DNA from: Fusibacter sp963666805
GTDB lineage: Bacteria > Bacillota > Clostridia > Peptostreptococcales > Acidaminobacteraceae
NCBI GenBank assembly: GCA_963666805.2
Contig: CAXXWR010000007.1
Location: 62,001-126,000, forward strand
Length of the DNA stretch: 64,000 nucleotides
Reading direction: 5' to 3'
Shown: in pieces, positions 27,802 through 34,514 of the stretch
How positions within the stretch are numbered: position 1 is the first letter of the stretch
How the letters are laid out: each line of letters opens with the position of its first letter
Notes under the pieces: generated by a model
Databases searched by the model: none
What the model saw: only the letters and a program-made list of their open reading frames with translations
What the model was told of the DNA's origin: nothing
Program-made: the position numbers and the translations under genes

Positions 27802-27836
27802 TACTTTCACACTCCTATTAATTGGAAAGTGACTTT

Positions 27837-29681
27837 CTAAGCACTTTCTCTTTTCGTTTTTTTATGATTTTGAAGCATCTGGCTTTCACCTTCTTCTAAG
27901 AATTGATTCGCATAGAGGTCATAATAATGACCCTTTTGGCGAATGAGCTCCTCATGAGATCCTTGTTCAATAATTCGACCTTTGTCGATCACCAATATAC
28001 GGTCTGCATTTCTAATAGTTGAAAGCCTATGTGCAACAATAAAGCTTGTTCTGTTTTCTAATAATTTGTCGATCGCATCTTGTATCATTATTTCCGTTTC
28101 CGTATCAATACTAGAGGTCGCTTCATCTAAGAAGAAGAATTTCGGACTCGCTAGAATAGCACGTGCAAAGGATATTAATTGCTTTTCTCCAGTCGAAAGT
28201 AAAGAACCACCTTCTCCCACAGGCATATCATAGCCTTTTTCTAACTTGCTAATAAATGTGTGTGCATTGACCATTTTAGCGGCTTTAATCATTTCTTCGT
28301 CTGTTGCATCCAATTTGCCATATTTAATATTGTCTCTAATGGTTCCACTAAATAAGTGCGGTGACTGTAGCACGTAACCTATATTAGAATGCAACCAACT
28401 TTGCGATCGTTCTTTATAATCTATTCCATCAATGAGAATACGCCCTTGAGTCGGTTCATAAAACCGGCAGGCTAAATTCACAATAGTACTCTTACCTGAT
28501 CCTGTTTCGCCAACCAATGCAATGGTCTCTCCTCGTTTAACATTTAAATCAAAATTTTCAAGAATAGGTTCATCGGGATTATAGGCAAAAGATACTTTAT
28601 CAAATGTAATCTCGCCACGTATGTCTTCCCAGTTTTCCTTTTTCTGTTCATAATGGTCCCCATATATCTCAAGGACTTCCGCTGCATCTACAATTTCTTC
28701 TTTTTCATCAATTAATTGTAAAACCCGTTCTGCCGCTGCTTGTGCACTGATTAATTCAGTATAAGTTCTAGCAATATCTAAAATAGGGTCAAAGAATTGT
28801 CTTGCATAGGTGATGAAGAGCGCCAATGTCCCATAGGTTATCCAGCCATTCATGACCTCATAACTTCCAAAGTAAAGACTTAAAACCATACCAATTGCTG
28901 AAATAAACAAGGCCATCGGTAAATACCCTGATGATAAAGAAGCAGCTCTTACGCTCATTCGCTTCATTTCTTTTGTAACCTTACTAAATTCCTGATGATT
29001 TTGTTCTTCTCTTACAAGGGTTTTAGTTGTTTTAGCCCCCACAATACCTTCATTGAAAAGCCCTGTGATTTTGGAATTAATTTTCCGCACCCAGCGATAG
29101 GAAACTAACATCTTCTTTTCAAAGATAATACTGATAATCGCCAGTAAAGGCACAACTGCTAAGGTAACAAGTGCCAACTTAACATTAAATACGAACATAA
29201 TAACAGATATGGTCACCATCATAACAAAGCCCCACAAGAGATCGACAACTGCCCACGCTACGGTTTCAGATATTTTACTCACATCTGACGTTGTTCTGGC
29301 AATCATCCATCCTAAAGCATTTTGATCATAATAACTTAGTGATAACCTTTGAAGCTTATTAAAACAGTCTTTTCTCATTTTATAAACAATTTTCATTTCA
29401 ATTTTTCCTGCTTGACGAATAAATAAAAAGACGTCTATGGAAATAATAATTGAAAATATGACATAAATCACTGCGATTTGCCAAAGGTGCGTTACATCCT
29501 TAGGTTCTACATAATGATCTATTGCGTATTGTGTAAAAAGGGGAAAGGATGCTTCTAGTACGGCTAGTACTATAACAAAGCCTACTAAAATCACAAAATC
29601 ACCCTTTAAATTTTTTAAATAATGGAAGAGGTTTGTCCATACTTTTTGTTCAACTTTTATTGCATCTTTTTTAAGACTCAT
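27837..29681 (-). CDS. ABC exporter half-transporter, consensus-Glu subunit (BmrD-like)
   Basis: A 614-residue half-transporter with a six-helix membrane domain (about 30-330) and a nucleotide-binding domain (about 370-600). Walker A is GETGSGKST and Walker B is FFFLDEATS with the catalytic Glu, but the signature is LSTGEKQ instead of LSGGQ. Its partner (next upstream gene) has the opposite pattern, so the two should form a heterodimer with one working and one degenerate ATP site, as in BmrCD, LmrCD and TM287/288. Such pairs export drugs or peptides. It begins 42 bases after its partner with AAGGAGG upstream. Substrate unknown. Confidence 0.9.
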   Translation of the reverse strand: MSLKKDAIKVEQKVWTNLFHYLKNLKGDFVILVGFVIVLAVLEASFPLFTQYAIDHYVEPKDVTHLWQIAVIYVIFSIIISIDVFLFIRQAGKIEMKIVYKMRKDCFNKLQRLSLSYYDQNALGWMIARTTSDVSKISETVAWAVVDLLWGFVMMVTISVIMFVFNVKLALVTLAVVPLLAIISIIFEKKMLVSYRWVRKINSKITGLFNEGIVGAKTTKTLVREEQNHQEFSKVTKEMKRMSVRAASLSSGYLPMALFISAIGMVLSLYFGSYEVMNGWITYGTLALFITYARQFFDPILDIARTYTELISAQAAAERVLQLIDEKEEIVDAAEVLEIYGDHYEQKKENWEDIRGEITFDKVSFAYNPDEPILENFDLNVKRGETIALVGETGSGKSTIVNLACRFYEPTQGRILIDGIDYKERSQSWLHSNIGYVLQSPHLFSGTIRDNIKYGKLDATDEEMIKAAKMVNAHTFISKLEKGYDMPVGEGGSLLSTGEKQLISFARAILASPKFFFLDEATSSIDTETEIMIQDAIDKLLENRTSFIVAHRLSTIRNADRILVIDKGRIIEQGSHEELIRQKGHYYDLYANQFLEEGESQMLQNHKKTKRESA

Positions 29682-29723
29682 TCTGCACCTCCTTTTTATT
29701 TTCCTTCCTGTAAGCCCTTATAA

Positions 29724-31469
29724 CTATATAACGGCAAGTTGTTGTAAGTCCCATATACGTTTGTAGACACCCTCTTCTTGTATCAAAGAATCGTGAGTCC
29801 CTCTCTGAATAATTTGACCTTCATCCATGACAATAATGTAATCCGATTCAGATAAAGTCGTAATTCGGTGACTTATTATTATTTCAGTCGATTGACCTGC
29901 ACGTTGCTTAAGTGCACGTCTAATCTTCATGTCTGTTTCAGTATCTACCGCACTCAATGAATCATCAAAAATAAGAATTGGTTTTTGATCATCAATAATC
30001 GTTCTTGAGATAGCGATACGTTGTTTTTGTCCGCCTGAAAGTGAAACGCCCTTTTCACCAACTGTTGTTTCATAGCCCTCTTTAAAGGCCATAATATCGT
30101 TATGAATTGAAGCCGTTTCAGCAGCTCTTTTAATTTGACTTTCACTAAAGCTTGGACTAATAATCCCTATATTTTCACCAACTGTTTTGGCATAGAGATG
30201 TGGTTCTTGTAATATAAGACCAATTTTACTGCGAATCCATGGTTTCTTAATGGTGTTCAATTCTATACCATCAATCTTAATGTGACCTTCGTATTCATAT
30301 AATCGCTGTAATAAGTTAACTAAAGTTGACTTACCAGAGCCTGTTGAACCAAGAATACCTAAGGTTTGTCCCGCTTCAACTTTAAATGAAATTTCATTTA
30401 AAGCTTGGTTGCCATCATGATATTGGAAAGACACCTTGTCAAACTCAATACTGCCTTTAATCTCAGGTTCACATTCGTTATCATAGACACGTTCTGTCGG
30501 TTCTTCAAATATTGCTTTGATCCGACTAACCGATACCGTCGTTTTCCCCAGCTCACTAAGCATTCTACCAAGTTGTTTAACTGGGAAGATCAGCATGGTT
30601 TCATACGTCATAAATGCAATCAAAGTCCCCAGTGTGATTTCACCATTGATCGCCATTTTAGCTCCGACAATTAACGTGATTGCATTTTGAAAATAAGTCA
30701 TCAAATCCGAAAAAGACCAAAACATTGCTAAAAATTCCATCAACTTAAATGAAATCGCTCGATGCTTTTCATTGACCTTATCAAACTTATCAATTTCATA
30801 CTTTTCTCGACCAAATGCTCTGACAACTCTTACACCTGATAGGTTTTCTTGTAAAACAGTTGTCAATTCCCCTTCGGTTTCATCTGCAATTTTAAATTGC
30901 TTTTGAATACTGCCGAAAAAAAGAAAACAGAAAATAAAAATAATTGGAATTAATATAATCGCATATAAGGTCAACTTAACATTGAGTGATAGCATCACTG
31001 CAATAGACAGTGAAACAAGGAAAATAATTCTACCTAAGTCAACAATTTGAATCGATAAAAATTTACGAATCATTTCAAGATCTGATGTACAACGCTGAAT
31101 CAAATCACCTGTCTCCCTCTTTGAATGATATTCAAATGGCAAATCTTGAATGTGCTTAAAGAGTTTATTTCTCGTATTTTCTACAATGTTTTCTGCTGCA
31201 TAATTGGAAAGATAGCCCTTGATAAACATCAATAATCCTCTTATGAAACTCACTGCTGTAATCAGTAATACAACACTGATGATGTTTCTGCCAAAAGTAT
31301 TCATAATAAATGTCATTTTCCCCGGATCTTCTGTCCCTATGACTGAATCCACTGCGTATTTTATAAGAATAGGCACTGTCACTTGCATAGCAGTTGCCCC
31401 TATAACACTGATAACAGCTACTATGAACACCATTTTATAACCTTTAATAAACTTTAATAAATTTTTCAT
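29724..31469 (-). CDS. ABC exporter half-transporter, degenerate-site subunit (BmrC-like)
   Basis: A 581-residue half-transporter: six-helix membrane domain (about 10-310) and nucleotide-binding domain (about 340-575). Walker A is GSTGSGKST and the signature LSGGQKQ is intact, but Walker B ends IFDDS, with Asp replacing the catalytic Glu. That substitution marks the degenerate subunit of heterodimeric exporters. Upstream lies a leader region with a 32-codon ORF and terminators, the arrangement known for Bacillus bmrB-bmrC-bmrD, where drug-stalled ribosomes relieve attenuation. AAGGAGGCG precedes the ATG at 31469. The name BmrC-like is by architecture and context; I cannot measure identity. 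Confidence 0.9.
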   Translation of the reverse strand: MKNLLKFIKGYKMVFIVAVISVIGATAMQVTVPILIKYAVDSVIGTEDPGKMTFIMNTFGRNIISVVLLITAVSFIRGLLMFIKGYLSNYAAENIVENTRNKLFKHIQDLPFEYHSKRETGDLIQRCTSDLEMIRKFLSIQIVDLGRIIFLVSLSIAVMLSLNVKLTLYAIILIPIIFIFCFLFFGSIQKQFKIADETEGELTTVLQENLSGVRVVRAFGREKYEIDKFDKVNEKHRAISFKLMEFLAMFWSFSDLMTYFQNAITLIVGAKMAINGEITLGTLIAFMTYETMLIFPVKQLGRMLSELGKTTVSVSRIKAIFEEPTERVYDNECEPEIKGSIEFDKVSFQYHDGNQALNEISFKVEAGQTLGILGSTGSGKSTLVNLLQRLYEYEGHIKIDGIELNTIKKPWIRSKIGLILQEPHLYAKTVGENIGIISPSFSESQIKRAAETASIHNDIMAFKEGYETTVGEKGVSLSGGQKQRIAISRTIIDDQKPILIFDDSLSAVDTETDMKIRRALKQRAGQSTEIIISHRITTLSESDYIIVMDEGQIIQRGTHDSLIQEEGVYKRIWDLQQLAVI

Positions 31470-31533
31470 TTTTTCGCCTCCTTACCCGTTTAATATTTTT
31501 CAGATCTTTTTTCAAGTTGAAAGTTCACATAAA

Positions 31534-31559
31534 AAAAGACCACACGCGTGTGGTCTTTT
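31534..31559. terminator. Second terminator in the ABC exporter leader
   Basis: AAAAGACCACACG and CGTGTGGTCTTTT form a 13-pair perfect palindrome, with seven T following on the minus strand. It lies between the first attenuator and the BmrC-like gene, so read-through of both is needed for exporter expression. Confidence 0.85.
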
Positions 31560-31584
31560 GGGAAAAAGGCGAATTCTCCCCTCG

Positions 31585-31610
31585 TTTTAGTTATTTCGTC
31601 ATAACTAAAA
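31585..31610. other. Perfect inverted repeat in the exporter leader
   Basis: TTTTAGTTAT and ATAACTAAAA form a ten-pair stem around six bases. There is no T-run. It lies between the two terminators and could be an RNA structural element or a protein-binding operator. Confidence 0.6.
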
Positions 31611-31618
31611 TGCCCTAT

Positions 31619-31693
31619 AAAAAAACCACAGGCGTTTGAACCTGTGGTTATCATTTACTAATAATAGTATCATTTAATGATATAACCGCAGGT
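31619..31693 (-). promoter_or_regulatory. Transcription attenuator overlapping the leader ORF
   Basis: Minus strand, three arms. Arm 1 ACCTGCGGTTAT (31693-31682) is codons 26-29 of the leader ORF. Arm 2 ATAACCACAGG (31651-31641) lies beyond the stop codon. Arm 3 CCTGTGGTT (31632-31624) runs into seven T. Arms 2 and 3 form a nine-pair terminator. Arms 1 and 2 pair over 10 of 11 positions with one C-A mismatch, extended by CATT/AATG after a two-base bulge, and would prevent it. A ribosome that finishes the leader ORF covers arm 1 and permits termination; one held early leaves arm 1 free and permits read-through. Confidence 0.78.
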
Positions 31694-31768
31694 CATATGA
31701 GATTGTTGTGTGTTGCCAAAAAATTTAACTGTACTGATTGCCGGTATAATATATACTCTATTAATCAT
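31670..31768 (-). CDS. Leader peptide (32 residues) of the ABC exporter operon
   Basis: A short ORF with a very strong ribosome site (AAGGAGG) nine bases before the ATG at 31768. It encodes MINRVYIIPAISTVKFFGN and ends MTCGYIIK. Codons 26-29 (Thr-Cys-Gly-Tyr) form arm 1 of the attenuator. No membrane helix or RiPP-like core is evident, so a regulatory role in cis is likelier than an active product. An inverted repeat ATGGCA-TC-TGCCAT (31792-31805) lies just upstream of the ribosome site. It parallels the position of BmrB ahead of bmrCD in Bacillus; I cannot claim sequence homology. Confidence 0.72.
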   Translation of the reverse strand: MINRVYIIPAISTVKFFGNTQQSHMTCGYIIK

Positions 31769-31885
31769 TCTTACGACCTCCTTTTTATTGTATGGCATCT
31801 GCCATCCACTAAAGCTTACCCTATTTCAAATTGTAATACAAGCCTACTTAAGTTTTTGTAATACCATTGTAATATTTCAGAAAAT

Positions 31886-32551
31886 TCAATCTTTTTTATT
31901 GCCTTGTCCATAAGTATATTTATAAAAATCTTTCAAGTATTCACAAGACTCTTCATTGAGTTCTACTGGACCGCCTAAGGATTGTGACAAAATAGTTGAT
32001 TGAGCCGTCCGTTCGCATACAACCATTGTTTTAAAGGCTTCACCAATAGAAGCTGCCCCTACAACTAATCCATGATTAGCCATTAATACTGCATTTTTAT
32101 CACCTAGTGCTTTTACCACTGATTGACTCAAAGCATCTGTTCCTGGGAACTCAAATTCAGCACATTCAACTCTCCCACCAACAATTTGAATAAGAATTTC
32201 ATTTGCTGCCGGTATCGGTTTTCTCGCCATTGCCATAGCCATCGAATAAGTCGCGTGAGACTGAATAATCACATTAATATCAGGCCTATGTTTATATATG
32301 TTAAGGTGCATCTTAAGCTCCATCGAAGGCACATAATCACCATCAATAACATTGCCTTCCATATCTACAATTGGAATGGCATCCATCACCATTTTGTCGT
32401 ATTGAACACCACTGGGAGTGATTGCTACTAATTCTTCTTCTTTAATGCGAACGCTAATATTTCCCCAAGTTCCCACAACATATTCTTCTTTTAAAAGCTT
32501 TGTGCCAAGATCTAAGAGTTCTTTTCTAGCGATTTGATGTTTAACAGACAT
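31886..32551 (-). CDS. Class II aldolase/adducin-family protein
   Basis: A 221-residue protein of the AraD/FucA family (aldolases and epimerases acting on sugar phosphates through a zinc-bound enediolate). GGAGG precedes the ATG at 32551; ten upstream in-frame codons are probably untranslated. Visible are TWGNISVRI, SGVQYDKM, the Glu of PSMELKMH and the His of NHGLVV. The usual metal-binding HxH, however, reads QSHATYS: the first His is Gln. Three of four expected zinc ligands remain. It follows cheB by 40 bases on the same strand and may be read from the che operon. Substrate unknown. Confidence 0.82.
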   Translation of the reverse strand: MSVKHQIARKELLDLGTKLLKEEYVVGTWGNISVRIKEEELVAITPSGVQYDKMVMDAIPIVDMEGNVIDGDYVPSMELKMHLNIYKHRPDINVIIQSHATYSMAMAMARKPIPAANEILIQIVGGRVECAEFEFPGTDALSQSVVKALGDKNAVLMANHGLVVGAASIGEAFKTMVVCERTAQSTILSQSLGGPVELNEESCEYLKDFYKYTYGQGNKKD

Positions 32552-32591
32552 GATTTCCTCCATATAAGATTTTATACACATTATATCATAT

Positions 32592-33605
32592 CTATTTTGT
32601 CAATTCTTTGATTTTATTACCAATCTCTTGTATAGGTAATTGGTATTTAACGCCTCCTATTTCATAAGCCACTCTCGGCATCCCATAGACGACTGACGTT
32701 TTTTCATTTTGACCAATAGTAATGGCTCCTGCTTTACGCATCCTTAAGAGACCTTCTGCTCCATCATTGCCCATCCCTGTTAAAATAACCCCTAAAGCAT
32801 ATTTCCCATAGATATCAGCAACGCTGTCAAAAAGAACATCAACAGATGGATTATGTCCGTTTCTTTTTTCGCCATTAAATAGCTTTATTTTAACTTTCTT
32901 GTCTATCATTTTAAGTGACATTTGCATGCCGCCTGGTGCAATATAGGCAATTCCTGGCATAATTTCATCGCCATTTTGGGCCTCTTTTACAATCATGTTA
33001 CAGATGCCATTTAAACGCTGTGCATACATTTTCGTAAAGACAGGAGGCATATGCTGGACAATAACAATTCCTGGCAGGTTTCCTGGAAGCCGATTAAGGA
33101 CTTCAAAAAGGGCTTCTGTCCCGCCAGTAGACGCACCTATTGCTATAATTTTTATAATTGATTTTCTCTGACCTTCACTGATTTGACGATCTTTATGTAT
33201 GTGTGGCACTTTGGCAATTGAAGCTATTTTAACTTTAATGAGTAACTCCTTTACCATGGCATCCAAATTATTTTCAGCAACCGTGTTGGGCTTACTTACA
33301 AATTCAACAGCACCATACTTTAACGCTTCAAAAACCATGGTATCAATCGCGGACATGACCACAACTGGAATAGGGTACTGGGGTAACAATTTCTTCAAAA
33401 ACGTAATCCCATCCATCTTAGGCATTTGAACATCTAAGATTAATACATCTGGATCATATTCCAAAATTTTATCTCTTGCATCATAGGCATCTACTGCCGT
33501 ATCTACAACATTAATTCCCTCATCTTCATTGAGACGTTCTTTAAGTGTCTCTCTTATAAAGAGTGAATCATCTACAATGAGTACCGTCACAATTTTCTTT
33601 GCCAT
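32592..33605 (-). CDS. cheB: Chemotaxis response regulator protein-glutamate methylesterase CheB
   Basis: Removes methyl groups from receptor glutamates, and is activated by phosphorylation from CheA. The 337 residues comprise a receiver domain (about 7-120; Asp pair at 12-13 and phospho-acceptor D58 in LILDVQMPKMDG) and a methylesterase domain (about 145-335) with the Ser motif GASTGGTEA, the His motif QHMPPVFT and the Asp motif GMGNDGAEGL. AAGGAG precedes the ATG. It follows cheR by 17 bases. Confidence 0.95.
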   Translation of the reverse strand: MAKKIVTVLIVDDSLFIRETLKERLNEDEGINVVDTAVDAYDARDKILEYDPDVLILDVQMPKMDGITFLKKLLPQYPIPVVVMSAIDTMVFEALKYGAVEFVSKPNTVAENNLDAMVKELLIKVKIASIAKVPHIHKDRQISEGQRKSIIKIIAIGASTGGTEALFEVLNRLPGNLPGIVIVQHMPPVFTKMYAQRLNGICNMIVKEAQNGDEIMPGIAYIAPGGMQMSLKMIDKKVKIKLFNGEKRNGHNPSVDVLFDSVADIYGKYALGVILTGMGNDGAEGLLRMRKAGAITIGQNEKTSVVYGMPRVAYEIGGVKYQLPIQEIGNKIKELTK

Positions 33606-33622
33606 AAGAACTCCTTTGCTTA

Positions 33623-34432
33623 CTATATTTTTTGATAAATAGCCGGTTCAATAAATCTGAATCCTATTTTCTTATTTTCGATGTTTTCTGAATGACCAAT
33701 AAATAGATACCCACCGGGGACTAAAGCATTGTAAAACTTTTCAAGTAATTGTCTTTTTGACTCCTGATCAAAATAAATCATAACATTTCTACAAAATATC
33801 AAGTGAAAGGGTTTTTTAAAATGAAAAGGACTGGTCAAATTAAATTTTCTAAAAATAATTTCTCTTTTAATGCGGTCATTGACATAGCAATAATGATGAT
33901 CACGTCTTAAATACTTGTTACTGAATTGTTTCGTCAATTGATTGGTTTGATCTATCGTATAGCGTCCTTCCATAGCTTGTGTTAAAACTTTTGTAGAAAT
34001 ATCAGTGGCTAAAATTTGAGTATCCCATAAATACTTTTTGTCTCCAAAATAGTCATCCAATAGCATGGCTATAGAATAGGCTTCTTCACCACTTGAACAC
34101 CCTGCTGACCAAATTCGCAAATCTCGAGTCTTGCTTTCTCGCTCAATCATTTGAGGTATGACGACTTTTCTCATAAAGTCAAAATGTCTTTGTTCCCTAA
34201 AGAAAAAGGTGTGATTGGTTGTAATACGATTCACAAACTCCATCATCTCAGTTCCTGTATTATCTTTTTTCAGAACCTCAAAATACTCACTAAAAGAATG
34301 GATATCCCGTTGGTTTAACGTATTGGAAAAACGACTTTCAATTAGAGTCTTTTTCTTTTCAGTTAAAGCAATCCCGAATTCATTATAAACCATCTCTTTT
34401 ATCAAGTTGAACTCTTTATCTGTTAATTTCAT
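33623..34432 (-). CDS. cheR: Chemotaxis protein methyltransferase CheR
   Basis: SAM-dependent methyltransferase for receptor glutamates. The ATG at 34432 follows AAAGGAC and gives 269 residues; 12 upstream codons lack a ribosome site and extend into a hairpin. The N-terminal helical domain (MKLTDKEFNLIKEMVY) is followed by the methyltransferase domain with RIWSAGCSSGEEAYS (SAM site) and FCRNVMIYFDQESKRQLL. No C-terminal TPR extension is present. It lies between mcp and cheB. Confidence 0.94.
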   Translation of the reverse strand: MKLTDKEFNLIKEMVYNEFGIALTEKKKTLIESRFSNTLNQRDIHSFSEYFEVLKKDNTGTEMMEFVNRITTNHTFFFREQRHFDFMRKVVIPQMIERESKTRDLRIWSAGCSSGEEAYSIAMLLDDYFGDKKYLWDTQILATDISTKVLTQAMEGRYTIDQTNQLTKQFSNKYLRRDHHYCYVNDRIKREIIFRKFNLTSPFHFKKPFHLIFCRNVMIYFDQESKRQLLEKFYNALVPGGYLFIGHSENIENKKIGFRFIEPAIYQKI

Positions 34433-34453
34433 TGACTGTCCTTTCCAAATAAA

Positions 34454-34473
34454 GAGCGCTGTTGCCAACGCTC
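34454..34473 (-). other. Hairpin between mcp and cheR
   Basis: GAGCGTTG-GCAA-CAGCGCTC forms an eight-pair stem (one T-G pair) with a GCAA tetraloop, followed by TTTATTT. The T-run is weak, so it may partly terminate after mcp or protect mRNA ends. Confidence 0.5.
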
Positions 34474-34514
34474 ATATAAGTTAAATAGATTCACTTTAAA
34501 ATAAGGATCATGAT

